The notes under the pieces were generated by a model that was not told the DNA's origin, ran no database searches, and saw nothing but the letters and a program-made list of their open reading frames with translations. From NCBI GenBank assembly GCA_035362715.1, contig DAOSDU010000007.1, positions 1 through 64,000 of the forward strand: 64,000 nucleotides of DNA. The letters run 5' to 3'. This document shows, in pieces, positions 44,151-53,464 of this stretch (position 1 is the first letter of the stretch; the number at the start of each line of letters is the position of its first letter). Source of the stretch: Methanofastidiosum sp. Lineage in GTDB: Archaea; Methanobacteriota_B; Thermococci; Methanofastidiosales; Methanofastidiosaceae. The position numbers and the translations under genes are program-made.

Positions 44151-44990
44151 ATGGGCCAACCAGATGAAAAAATTTCTCTTGAAAATCCAATTATTATTGT
44201 CAGTGTTTATTTTGTTATGGGAATCGTATGGATTATATTCTCTGACGTATTTTTGGCTATGCGTGTAAAAGACGTTCCTACGTTGGTTTTTTTCCAAACT
44301 TTTAAAGATATATTATTTATATTATTGACTTCCTTATTGGTCTTTTATTTGATAAATCGTGGATTTAACAAAATAAAATCATCCACTCAAATTATGACTG
44401 AAAGTGAGAGAAAGAATAAGATTATACTGGACACCGTTGGAGATATTATTCTTTATGTCGATAAATACGGAAAAATATTAGACATTAATAAAAGAATTGA
44501 AACAAAATTGGGTTACAAGAAAGAAGAACTAATTGGGAAAAGTTTCACGGATGTGGGGATTCTTGATGTCAAATATACCCCTACTTTAGCTAAGATGTAT
44601 AGGCAAGGAATAAGCAATAAATCTGACGAAAGAATAGAACTAGAATTAAATCACAAAAATGGCAGCACAATTATGGCTGAAGCCAATAATAAGTTTATTA
44701 TACAAAATGGCGAAATCATTGGGGCAGTGACTGCATTTAGGGATATTACAGAAAGAAAAAAGGCTTTAGTTCAAATAGAAAATAATATTGAAAAATTTGC
44801 TCATCTTATTGATCATATCCGGAATCCATTGGCAATACTTAGCACCTTCACACATGTTAGAATAAATGAACCAGAGATAAAACAAAACTTATTAGTCCAG
44901 ATTGAGAAGATCGATGATGTCATAAAACAACTGGATGAGGGCTGGATGAATACTGAAGATACCCGAAAATTTTTGAAAGACTATAAATAA
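44151..44990 (+). CDS. Membrane PAS protein with histidine-bearing dimerisation domain, no ATPase
   Basis: The 279-residue protein has two membrane helices (IIIVSVYFVMGIVWIIFSDVF and FQTFKDILFILLTSLLVFYLI), a PAS domain (about 80-205) and a C-terminal helical domain with LIDHIRNPLAIL (His222). The C-terminus ends soon after, without HATPase_c, so it cannot phosphorylate itself. It is a paralogue of the protein at 33910-34977, which has Gln at this site. It may be a phosphotransfer or docking partner for kinases elsewhere. Confidence 0.78.
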   Translation: MGQPDEKISLENPIIIVSVYFVMGIVWIIFSDVFLAMRVKDVPTLVFFQTFKDILFILLTSLLVFYLINRGFNKIKSSTQIMTESERKNKIILDTVGDIILYVDKYGKILDINKRIETKLGYKKEELIGKSFTDVGILDVKYTPTLAKMYRQGISNKSDERIELELNHKNGSTIMAEANNKFIIQNGEIIGAVTAFRDITERKKALVQIENNIEKFAHLIDHIRNPLAILSTFTHVRINEPEIKQNLLVQIEKIDDVIKQLDEGWMNTEDTRKFLKDYK

Positions 44991-45015
44991 TTATTAATAT
45001 CTTAATGAATGTATC

Positions 45016-45675
45016 TTATTCGAATATATCTAACCATTCTGATATTCCTATATTTTTCTTTACAGATGTTTTGATAATTTTTATTTTAGGATTAAGCGAA
45101 AGACAATCCCTTTCCATTTTTTCGGGGCTTGCATCAACAGCTTCGGCGATATCAATTTTATTGATTATACAAACATCTGAAAACCTGAATATTATTGGGT
45201 GTTTCAATACTATATCATCTCCCTCACTTACACTGACAATAACAATTCTTTTGTCTTCACCAAGTGTAAAATCTGAAGGGCATATTAAATTTCCCACATT
45301 TTCCATTATAAAATAATCGAGTTCTTGGAGAATTCCTCTTTCCTCTAGATCTTCCAGTTCATGGGATATCAAGTGTGCATCCAGATGGCACTCCTTTCCA
45401 GTATTTAATGGAATTACAAGGCATTTGTGTTTTCTAAATCTATTAGAGTCATACTCAGCAACTACATCTCCTGCAATAATGCCAATTTTTTTTCCTTTTT
45501 TCACTAAAGCATCAATGGCAATTTCTATTAGAGAAGTTTTTCCAGAGCCTATCGCACCCATTACATTATAAGATTTAATTCCATATTTCTTTAGAAGTTT
45601 ACTATTATCATTTGCTATCATTGAATTCTCTTTTATGATGTCTTTTTCAATGTCAATGCTTGCTGTTTTATGCAT
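45016..45675 (-). CDS. hypB: HypB GTPase for nickel insertion
   Basis: The 219-residue GTPase has P-loop GAIGSGKTSLIEIA, the metal-binding TGKECHLDAHL motif, the switch ENVGNLICPSDF and base recognition NKIDIAE. HypB with HypA delivers nickel to [NiFe] hydrogenase. It lacks a long N-terminal histidine-rich stretch. No other hyp gene is next to it. It is convergent with the membrane PAS gene. Confidence 0.95.
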   Translation of the reverse strand: MHKTASIDIEKDIIKENSMIANDNSKLLKKYGIKSYNVMGAIGSGKTSLIEIAIDALVKKGKKIGIIAGDVVAEYDSNRFRKHKCLVIPLNTGKECHLDAHLISHELEDLEERGILQELDYFIMENVGNLICPSDFTLGEDKRIVIVSVSEGDDIVLKHPIIFRFSDVCIINKIDIAEAVDASPEKMERDCLSLNPKIKIIKTSVKKNIGISEWLDIFE

Positions 45676-45858
45676 AATATAAAAAAATAATATTTATTTA
45701 AATAATTAATGATATAAGAACAAGCATTCAAATCGAACATTAGAAATAATTTTTGCAATATCAAATTTTAAAAATCGTTTACCAAAAGATTTATAATTAA
45801 CAAATTAATCAATAAAATAGTTTGGACTAACATATGAATTGGAGGGATTTATATTAGC

Positions 45859-48147
45859 ATGGCAGTTTCTGAGGGTTATAATTATGATAAGGGTGGTAGT
45901 ACTGATTATGCAGAAGAGCCATTAAATTTGTCAGATAATGCGATAAAAGTATTAGAAAGGAGATATCTAAAAAAGGATCAAGAAGGAAATGTCATAGAAA
46001 CTCCAAATGATCTCTTTTTAAGAGTATCAAAAAGTATCGCAATAGCTGATTTACTTTATGACGAAAATGCAGATGTTGACGGATTAACTAAAGAGTTTTA
46101 TGAAATGATGACAAATTTTGAGTTCCTTCCAAATTCACCTACATTGATGAACGCCGGGAGAGAACTTGGCCAATTATCGGCATGTTTTGTTTTGCCTGTT
46201 GAAGATTCAATTGATAGTATCTTTGACGCAATAAAATACACAGCTTTGATCCACAAAAGTGGTGGCGGAACAGGCTTTTCATTCTCAAGACTCAGACCTA
46301 AAAATGATGTAGTCCTGACAACTAAAGGTATATCAAGTGGCCCAGTTTCCTTTATGACGGTATTTGACACAGCTACAGAAACGATAAAACAGGGTGGAAC
46401 AAGAAGAGGGGCCAATATGGCAATTTTGAGGGTGGACCACCCTGATATCCTAGAATTCATTAAATGTAAAGAAGAGAATACTAAACTTAATAATTTTAAT
46501 ATATCCGTGGCGATTACAGATAAGTTCATAGAAGCATTTGAAAATGGAAAAGACTATGAACTTTTAAATCCAAGAACGGGGAAAGTAGACGGTAAATTAA
46601 GTGCAAAAGAAGTTTTTAATCTAATAGTGCATATGGCTTGGAAAAATGGAGAACCCGGCATAGTATTTATCGATAGGCTAAACAGAGGGAATCCAACTCC
46701 CGCTATAGGTGAAATTGAAAGTACTAACCCCTGCGGAGAACAACCTCTCCTCCCTTATGAATCTTGTAATCTTGGTTCTATAAATCTTTCAAAATTTTTA
46801 AAGAAAACTAATAAAGGATATGAAATAGATTTTGACCATTTAAGAGAAGTTGTAAAGAAGTCTGTCCATTTCCTAGATAATGTTATTGATGTTAATAGAT
46901 ATCCTTTGGCTCAAATTGAAGACATGACAAAAGGCAACAGGAAAATAGGATTAGGAGTCATGGGATTTGCAGACATGCTTCTAAAACTAGGGGTACCATA
47001 CAATTCAGAAGATGCAGTCGATCTTGCAAAAATCGTAATGAAGTTCGTTAAAGAAGAAGCTACTGAAACTTCAAGAGAACTTGCTTCAAAGAGGGGACCT
47101 TTTCCAAATTTTGAAAATAGTGTATTTCATGACAGAAGAGAAATGCCAATTAGAAATGCCACTGTAACTACAATAGCACCAACTGGTACTATAAGTCTCA
47201 TAGCAGGTAGCTCCAGTGGAATAGAGCCTATATTCGCAATATCCTACATCCGAAATGTTATGGATAAAGATGAGCTTTTAGAGATTAATCCTGTTTTTGC
47301 AGAAATATCCAATGAGCGAGGAATTTACAATCAAGAGCTAATGAAGAGAATTGCAAGGGAAGGTACTTTAAAGAATATAGAAGAAATACCTGAAGACATT
47401 AAAAAAATATTTGTAACTGCTCACGATATTGTTCCAGAATGGCATATAAGAATTCAAGCGGCATTTCAAGAGTACACCGATAACGCAGTTTCAAAAACCA
47501 TTAATTTTCCAAAAAGTGCAACTGAAAAGGATGTCATGCAAGCTTATCTATTAGCTTACAGAAGTGGGCTCAAGGGAACTACTATATATAGGGATGGATC
47601 TAGAGACGAACAAGTTTTGAATATTGGGAAAGTTAATAAAAAAGAAACTTCTATCCAAAAAGCCCCAAGGCCAAGACCAAAAGTAACTAAAGGATTCACT
47701 GAAAAGATAAGAACTGGTTGCGGTAATCTTTATGTTACTATAAACGAGGATGAATATGGGCTTTGCGAAATATTTATGCAAATGGGTAAATCTGGAGGTT
47801 GTCCCGCAAGTCAGAATGAAGCAATAGCAAGGTTAATATCATTGGCCTTGAGATCTGGAATAGGAATTGAGTCTATATTGGAGCAGTTAAGACATATCAG
47901 ATGTCCAATGCCTACATGGGACGAGGGTATGCCAGTTCATTCTTGTGCCGATGCAATAGCTATAGTTTTGGATAGGTATATTAAGAAAGAACTAAACACA
48001 AAACAAGAAAGACTAGATTTGGTAGTAACCTCAAACGGGACAGCTAATAGTAATGGAATGCCAGCGCAATGTCCAGAATGTGGTGAAGTATTAGTATTCT
48101 CTGAAGGTTGTGTAAGCTGCAAATGTTGTGGATATACAAAATGTTAA
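45859..48147 (+). CDS. nrdJ: Adenosylcobalamin-dependent (class II) ribonucleoside-diphosphate reductase
   Basis: The 762-residue protein has the RNR core: LPNSPTLMNAGRELGQLSACF with a conserved cysteine, GGTGFSFSRLRP, NPCGEQPLLPYESCNLGSIN (catalytic Cys region) and TIAPTGTISLIAGSSSGIEP. The C-terminus has a redox and zinc-like tail CPECGEVLVFSEGCVSCKCCG. Class II enzymes use cobalamin instead of oxygen or a glycyl radical and suit anaerobes. The nearest Shine-Dalgarno (GGAGG) is 13 bases upstream, longer than usual. It is transcribed alone. Confidence 0.93.
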   Translation: MAVSEGYNYDKGGSTDYAEEPLNLSDNAIKVLERRYLKKDQEGNVIETPNDLFLRVSKSIAIADLLYDENADVDGLTKEFYEMMTNFEFLPNSPTLMNAGRELGQLSACFVLPVEDSIDSIFDAIKYTALIHKSGGGTGFSFSRLRPKNDVVLTTKGISSGPVSFMTVFDTATETIKQGGTRRGANMAILRVDHPDILEFIKCKEENTKLNNFNISVAITDKFIEAFENGKDYELLNPRTGKVDGKLSAKEVFNLIVHMAWKNGEPGIVFIDRLNRGNPTPAIGEIESTNPCGEQPLLPYESCNLGSINLSKFLKKTNKGYEIDFDHLREVVKKSVHFLDNVIDVNRYPLAQIEDMTKGNRKIGLGVMGFADMLLKLGVPYNSEDAVDLAKIVMKFVKEEATETSRELASKRGPFPNFENSVFHDRREMPIRNATVTTIAPTGTISLIAGSSSGIEPIFAISYIRNVMDKDELLEINPVFAEISNERGIYNQELMKRIAREGTLKNIEEIPEDIKKIFVTAHDIVPEWHIRIQAAFQEYTDNAVSKTINFPKSATEKDVMQAYLLAYRSGLKGTTIYRDGSRDEQVLNIGKVNKKETSIQKAPRPRPKVTKGFTEKIRTGCGNLYVTINEDEYGLCEIFMQMGKSGGCPASQNEAIARLISLALRSGIGIESILEQLRHIRCPMPTWDEGMPVHSCADAIAIVLDRYIKKELNTKQERLDLVVTSNGTANSNGMPAQCPECGEVLVFSEGCVSCKCCGYTKC

Positions 48148-48289
48148 ATTCCATTTTTATTTTCATAATTTATATTTAGAATAATTCTTATATCAATTAG
48201 TTCAATATATTTTAATTTTTATAGATAATTCTTAATTTAAATAAGAAAGCTTAAAAACTATTATCTCTAAATATGCTAAAGGAATCCTA

Positions 48290-49822
48290 ATGAGAAGCTT
48301 CTATCGAAAACGGCCTAGAATACACTTAAAACAAAATTTAATTATTAAAAAAAATGAAAAAGATAATGCCTTAGATTTAGATGAATACACACCTAAAAAC
48401 GATTCTAAAAAAATCAATAGGAATACAACCCAAGAAATATCTTCAAGTAATAATGTTAATGGGAGAAATTATTCTAATAAATTTGATATTTTGGTGATTG
48501 AAGATAATCTTGAAATATTAGAAATGTTAAAAGATACTTTGGAGTCAGTCACTCATTACAATTTTAATGTAACTTGTTCACAAAATGCTGAAGAAGCAAT
48601 GGAAAAAATAGAAAACTCTAATTTTGATTTAATAATATCTGATAACGTCTTGCCTGGAATGTCAGGAATAGATCTTTTGACAAAGGTAAAGGATCAGTAT
48701 CCTTCCATATTAAGAATTTTAATAACTGGGTATTCTGATTTAGAAGTTGTAAAAGATGCAATTAACAGGGCTGCTGTAAATGCATACATTGAAAAACCAT
48801 TTGGCTACAAAGAACTAACTGAAAAAGTAATTGACATATTAAAGGAAAAAAATGTTCTTCAAAGAAGACAAGATTTAACTTCTTTGGAAAAAATTTATGA
48901 ATCAGAAGGTGGACCCGAATTCTTTAGTTCTCTATTTTCCTTTACCCCAAAAGATTGTGAAATCCATACTGTCGTAGAAAAGAGTGAAGAAGATTTAGCG
49001 ATTAAATACAGTCAAGAAAGAATTGATGTACTTTCAAATTATGGCATAATAAAAAAAGTGAAGAATCTTCCACTAATTATCAAATGCCCAAATTGCCAAT
49101 CATATGACTATAAAATTGTTTTAAAATGTCCTTCGTGTACATCTGAAAATTTAGTAAAAGGAGAGATTATTGAACATTACAGTTGCTCTACTATTAATTT
49201 TTCCAATAAATTTATGAAAGAGGGCAAACTTATTTGTCCAAAATGTAACCAAGAATTAAGGAGACTCGGGGTAGATTATAGAAAAATTGGAAATTGGGTA
49301 TTCTGTGAGAAATGTAGTGATTTTTATGGCGAAGCAAATATTAGTCTAAGATGCAACAGTTGTAAAACACTTTATACAGTAAATGAATCAATTTGGGAAG
49401 AAGAGGAGAAAATTGTTCCCGACAGAGCAAAAATATTGAAATTAATAAGGAGACTAAGTATTCTGAGCGAAATAGAAAAAGAATTGAGAGATAAAGGATT
49501 AGATGTTAGGAGGAATATACTACTTAATCATAAGGGCATTGAAAAGAAATTTGATATGGGTGCCTTTAGAGACCTGAAAGACGAAGATCCTTTTGTGGTT
49601 TTTGATATTTATATTGACCCACGAGGTATTTTTTCAGATGAAATAAAAACATTTTATAATAAAACTAAAGACATAAATTATGCTAAAGCTTTTTTTGTTG
49701 CAGTTCCTAAAATAGATAATAGTTATAAAAAAACTTTTAATGATTTAAAAATTAACACTATTGAGATTGATGATTCAAGTTCTGTTATTGAAGCTTTTGA
49801 ATCATTGGAATTACCTTCATAA
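48290..49822 (+). CDS. Response regulator with zinc-ribbon output (TackOD1-like) domain
   Basis: The 510-residue protein has a complete receiver domain (about 65-185): acidic pair in VIEDN, phosphoacceptor Asp118 in IISDNVLPGMSG, Thr in LITGYSD and Lys in YIEKPF. Residues 260-375 hold at least four cysteine pairs (C266/C269, C280/C283, then CPKCNQ and CEKCSD, with CNSCKT after), in a layout like the TackOD1 output domain. A final, strand-rich region (about 400-505) is not identified. A basic, Asn-rich, 60-residue N-terminus precedes the receiver. The glycosyltransferase gene follows after 22 bases. Confidence 0.8.
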   Translation: MRSFYRKRPRIHLKQNLIIKKNEKDNALDLDEYTPKNDSKKINRNTTQEISSSNNVNGRNYSNKFDILVIEDNLEILEMLKDTLESVTHYNFNVTCSQNAEEAMEKIENSNFDLIISDNVLPGMSGIDLLTKVKDQYPSILRILITGYSDLEVVKDAINRAAVNAYIEKPFGYKELTEKVIDILKEKNVLQRRQDLTSLEKIYESEGGPEFFSSLFSFTPKDCEIHTVVEKSEEDLAIKYSQERIDVLSNYGIIKKVKNLPLIIKCPNCQSYDYKIVLKCPSCTSENLVKGEIIEHYSCSTINFSNKFMKEGKLICPKCNQELRRLGVDYRKIGNWVFCEKCSDFYGEANISLRCNSCKTLYTVNESIWEEEEKIVPDRAKILKLIRRLSILSEIEKELRDKGLDVRRNILLNHKGIEKKFDMGAFRDLKDEDPFVVFDIYIDPRGIFSDEIKTFYNKTKDINYAKAFFVAVPKIDNSYKKTFNDLKINTIEIDDSSSVIEAFESLELPS

Positions 49823-49844
49823 ATGCACAGCCTTAGTGAAATAG

Positions 49845-51107
49845 ATGATATTAGAAATAATAGAAAAATACTTTGAGTTTTTTGGATTTTCACTTATTAC
49901 GGGTATCCAAATGTCTTTATTTCTAATATTACTTGATAGTACTCGAAGCATAGTTAAAACTATCTTCATTATACTAGGGAGAATTAGAGAAATCCTAAAT
50001 CCCCTACCAGAACTAAAATTTCTACCTTCTATCTCCATAATTGTACCCATGCATAACGAAGAATCAAAGATTGAAGAATGTATTCTTTCTTTGATAGAGG
50101 CTAGTTATCCGGCAGATATAAAGGAGATTATTATAATCGATGACGGCTCAACGGATAGGTCATATTACAAATCTTTACCTTATGCAAGACGTGGCCAGAT
50201 AAAACTTTTTAAAAGAGAAACAAAGAGTGGCTCTAAAAGCGGTGCAATAAATTATGGATTATTAATTGCAAAACACGAGATTGTTATAGTAGTGGATGCA
50301 GATACAAAACTAGAGATAGATTCACTAATTGAAATAGTAAAACCGTTCTCAGATAAAGATGTAATGGCAGTTGCTGGAAATATTAAGGTTGAAAATAGAA
50401 ATAATATTCTTGCAAATTGTCAAGCTTATGAGTATACGATGTCAATGGAAATTGGTAAAAGAATACAGTCACTTTTTAGAACAATACTTATAGTCCCGGG
50501 AGCCTTTGGTGCATTTCGAATGAATTTTGTTAGTACAGTCGGAGACTATGACTATGATACTGTAACTGAAGACTTTGATTTAACATTTAAGGTATTGAAA
50601 AGGGCAAAAGTCTTTTTTGCCCCAGACGCCATAGCATGGACAATATGCCCAGATAAATTAACTACCTGGTATCGCCAAAGAGTCAGGTGGTCAAGAGGGG
50701 AAATTGAAACTCTTTGGAAGCATAGGGACCTTTTCTTTAGAAAGCATTTTGGATTTTTAGGAATGGTGGCAGCGCCAGATATGGTATTAATGGATATTGT
50801 TTTCTTAAGCCTTAGATTTGTTAATATTTTATTCATATTGTTAGTTTTACCTGTTCTATTTACTTTTGATAAATACTTCGAGTATCTTATTTTTTATTTT
50901 AGGGTTTCTTTGATGATATTTTGTTCTTACATGATATTTGAATTAATATCCGTTTTAACTGCTTTAGTAGTTGTAAAAGAGAAGAAGGACCTTTCCTATT
51001 TTCTAATTTCTCCAATAATTATCATTTTCTATAGGCCTTTGTATGCATTTGTTAGATTCAAAGGATATTTAGATTTTATCTTTAGGAGAGATCCAGTGTG
51101 GAGATAA
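49845..51107 (+). CDS. Membrane family-2 glycosyltransferase (processive type)
   Basis: The 420-residue protein has an N-terminal membrane segment, a GT2 domain (SISIIVPMHNEESKIEECI, VVDADTKLEIDSL with the DxD, EDFDLTFKVLKRA, and QRVRWSRGEIE as the acceptor Q/RxxRW motif) and about three C-terminal helices. The Q/RxxRW motif is found in polymerising synthases for cellulose, hyaluronan and poly-N-acetylglucosamine. It follows the response regulator by 22 bases, so polysaccharide output is likely controlled by that signal (inference). Confidence 0.88.
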   Translation: MILEIIEKYFEFFGFSLITGIQMSLFLILLDSTRSIVKTIFIILGRIREILNPLPELKFLPSISIIVPMHNEESKIEECILSLIEASYPADIKEIIIIDDGSTDRSYYKSLPYARRGQIKLFKRETKSGSKSGAINYGLLIAKHEIVIVVDADTKLEIDSLIEIVKPFSDKDVMAVAGNIKVENRNNILANCQAYEYTMSMEIGKRIQSLFRTILIVPGAFGAFRMNFVSTVGDYDYDTVTEDFDLTFKVLKRAKVFFAPDAIAWTICPDKLTTWYRQRVRWSRGEIETLWKHRDLFFRKHFGFLGMVAAPDMVLMDIVFLSLRFVNILFILLVLPVLFTFDKYFEYLIFYFRVSLMIFCSYMIFELISVLTALVVVKEKKDLSYFLISPIIIIFYRPLYAFVRFKGYLDFIFRRDPVWR

Positions 51108-51115
51108 GTTAAATT

Positions 51116-51520
51116 TTATTTATCTATTACTTCTTTAATGAATTCTATGTATTCATTTATGTTCATTAAATTTATTTTTTCATCAAGGTCTGAGGATTTA
51201 ATCTTGCATATCCATGAATCGTATGGTTTAGTATTCAAAAGATCGGGCGAATTTTCAATTTCTTTATTAGTTTCTATTATTGTTCCAGACATAGGGGAAA
51301 AAATATCCAACACAGTCTTAACAGATTCGATTTGGCATAATAATCCAAATTGTTTGACATTAGTACCTATTGCAGGAAGTTCGATATAAGCTATTTCTCC
51401 TATCTCCCTTTGAGAATAATCATCTATCCCGATAATACATATATCGCCTTCAATTTTCATCCATTCATGTGTTTTAGAGTAAAATAAATCATCTCTAAAG
51501 AAATATGTTCCTATCTCCAA
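51116..51520 (-). CDS. gcvH: Glycine-cleavage H protein-like lipoyl carrier
   Basis: The 134-residue protein has the lipoylation site Lys68 in IESVKTVLDIFSP and the hallmark HEWMKIEGDICIIGI near residue 20. GcvH carries aminomethyl and reducing equivalents among GcvP, GcvT and GcvL. No gcvP, gcvT or lipoate ligase is present in this window. The role is therefore uncertain. It is 8 bases past the convergent glycosyltransferase stop. Confidence 0.92.
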   Translation of the reverse strand: MEIGTYFFRDDLFYSKTHEWMKIEGDICIIGIDDYSQREIGEIAYIELPAIGTNVKQFGLLCQIESVKTVLDIFSPMSGTIIETNKEIENSPDLLNTKPYDSWICKIKSSDLDEKINLMNINEYIEFIKEVIDK

Positions 51521-51636
51521 ATAAACACCAGCCTTTTCTCTTCTTTTTTACTTAAATCTTTATCGATAATTATTAATATTCTAAAGAGCAAACATTTATA
51601 AATATTATGAATAATTATTCATAAAGAGGTGTATCT

Positions 51637-51984
51637 ATGAAGGTAGCCATAGCAACTGACGACAAAGTGACTATATCTCATCACTTTGGTAGAACTCTGG
51701 GGTTCAGAGTTTTTGAAATAAAAGAAAACGCCATAATTAGAGAAGAATACCGACAAAATATTGGAAAAAGTAACGGGCAGTGTGGCAGTTGTGACCATTC
51801 AAGTATGATTAATAACATACAAGACTGTAATTTAGTCATATGTTATGGAATGGGGCAAGGAATATATAATGACTTAGTTAAACATAACATAATGGCTGTA
51901 ATCACTGAGGAACAAACAGTAGATGACGCCATTAGTTGCCTAATGAAAGATGACTTAGTAAACAGACTTGACAAATTGCATTAA
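51637..51984 (+). CDS. NifX/NifB-type dinitrogenase cofactor-binding family protein
   Basis: The 115-residue protein is an alpha-beta fold of the NifX/NifY/VnfX/NifB C-terminal family: MKVAIATDDKVTISHHFGRT at the start, then GSCDHSSMINNIQDC and VICYGMGQGIYNDL. Cysteines in GQCGSCDHS could hold a metal cluster. Such proteins occur widely in methanogens without nitrogenase, and may handle Fe-S or other metalloclusters. GAGGTG precedes the ATG by 7 bases, with a TATA-like TTTATAAATATTAT upstream. Confidence 0.88.
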   Translation: MKVAIATDDKVTISHHFGRTLGFRVFEIKENAIIREEYRQNIGKSNGQCGSCDHSSMINNIQDCNLVICYGMGQGIYNDLVKHNIMAVITEEQTVDDAISCLMKDDLVNRLDKLH

Positions 51985-52096
51985 TGAATTATTAAATATT
52001 TTTTTATTTATATTTTATATCTAATTAGGTACCATACTTGGGGTATTAAAAATATATTTAAATAATACTCCATTTTTGTATTTAGAGACGATTTAT

Positions 52097-53452
52097 ATGA
52101 AACTTGTAATTGTTGGGGGAGGCGCAGCAGGTTCAGAAGCAGCGCTAGAAGCAAGGAAATTTGATAAAAATGCAGAAATTACATTAATTGAAAAACAAAA
52201 TTTTCCCCAATATTCATTATGCGGCCTCCCATATGCGGTATCTGGCGATATCGAAAACTTTGATAAGCTTATAATATTTCCAAAAGAATTCTATGAAAAA
52301 CAAAAAATTAAACTTTTGCTCCAAAAGGAAATTAAGAAAATAAATCCCAATGATAAAAAAGTAATTCTTGAAGATAATTCTGAAATAAGCTATGATTCGT
52401 TGATTCTGGCAACTGGCGCTATCCCCTGCAATTATAAAATTGGCTATAAATATCCCGAAGGTATCTATTTCATAAGAACTCTAGATGATGCAATAAATCT
52501 ATCTAAAAAAATAGAAGCTTCAAAAAAAGCAATTATATATGCATACGGATGGGGGTGCAAAGCAGCATGTAAAGGGTGCATTTCTGGCAGAATATCCTTA
52601 GAAATGGCGTATGCTCTGAAGAATAGAGGGCTTGATGTAACTATTGTTTCTAACGAAAATAGGCCATTAAGACAGCAGATCGATATGGACATGAGTGAAT
52701 TAATTGTAGATTATTTGAAGGGCAAAGGTATAAATCTGATAACCGATAAGAATGTTATTAATATAGCTGGCGAGGATAAAGTTCAAGGCTTGATTGCCGA
52801 CAATGAATTAATAGATGCAGACATCATCATAATGGCTTCTGGAACCAGAACAAATACTTATTTAGCTAAAGATTGTGGAATTGAGATTCAAAAAGGAATA
52901 AAAACAGATTCAAGACTTCAAACATCAATTGGTGGCATATATGCTTGCGGGGATTGCGCAAGCGTTAAATATTTTTTCACAGGTGAGCAATTTTCTTCAA
53001 GCCTAGGAACAAATGCTGTTAGGGGTGGAAAAATTGCTGGAATAAATTCTGTTGGGGGAAATTTAGAATTAAATCCCGTAATTAATCTTACAATAATGGA
53101 TTTCTTCGATTTAAAAATTGGGGCATTTGGATTAACAGAAGATAATTTATCTACTATGGGGATAGAATACGTCAAGGCTAGATACAAAGGTAAGTCTAGG
53201 GCAGAATATTATCCGGGATATAAAGATATAATTATCAAAATTCTAGCGTCTACTGAAGGTGATATATTGGGATTCCAAGCTATAGGCGAAGAAGGTATAT
53301 TTGCTAGAACACTTGCAGTAGGGTTTGCTGTTCAAAAAGGTATTAAGATCAATGATTTGGCGAAAATCGAGAATTGTTATAGCCCACCTTTGTCTCCAAC
53401 TATAGATCCTGTTCAAATTTGTGCTGAACTTGTACTTAAAAAATTAAAATAA
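52097..53452 (+). CDS. CoA-disulfide-reductase-like FAD oxidoreductase with unusual NAD(P)-site insertion
   Basis: The 451-residue protein starts with an FAD Rossmann motif (VIVGGGAAGSEAAL) and has the single redox cysteine Cys42 in YSLCGLPYAVSG, as in CoA-disulfide reductase and NADH oxidase. The usual second GXGXXG motif is broken by YGWGCKAACKGCISGRISLE, which adds a three-cysteine stretch (Cys154, Cys158, Cys161). The FAD-ribityl motif GGIYACGDCAS and the C-terminal dimer domain are intact. TTG at 52076 extends the frame but is too close to the TATA box; ATG at 52097 gives the standard N-terminus. Confidence 0.82.
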   Translation: MKLVIVGGGAAGSEAALEARKFDKNAEITLIEKQNFPQYSLCGLPYAVSGDIENFDKLIIFPKEFYEKQKIKLLLQKEIKKINPNDKKVILEDNSEISYDSLILATGAIPCNYKIGYKYPEGIYFIRTLDDAINLSKKIEASKKAIIYAYGWGCKAACKGCISGRISLEMAYALKNRGLDVTIVSNENRPLRQQIDMDMSELIVDYLKGKGINLITDKNVINIAGEDKVQGLIADNELIDADIIIMASGTRTNTYLAKDCGIEIQKGIKTDSRLQTSIGGIYACGDCASVKYFFTGEQFSSSLGTNAVRGGKIAGINSVGGNLELNPVINLTIMDFFDLKIGAFGLTEDNLSTMGIEYVKARYKGKSRAEYYPGYKDIIIKILASTEGDILGFQAIGEEGIFARTLAVGFAVQKGIKINDLAKIENCYSPPLSPTIDPVQICAELVLKKLK

Positions 53453-53464
53453 TTTATATTTTTC

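Noticed and set aside
45005..45316. Plus-strand frame of 103 residues overlapping hypB
   Set aside because: It is antisense to the conserved GTPase HypB and lacks a Shine-Dalgarno sequence.
45676..45858. Possible cobalamin riboswitch before the class II RNR gene
   Set aside because: The region is almost pure A/T, with no B12-box-like motif or stable stems. Such riboswitches are rare in archaea.
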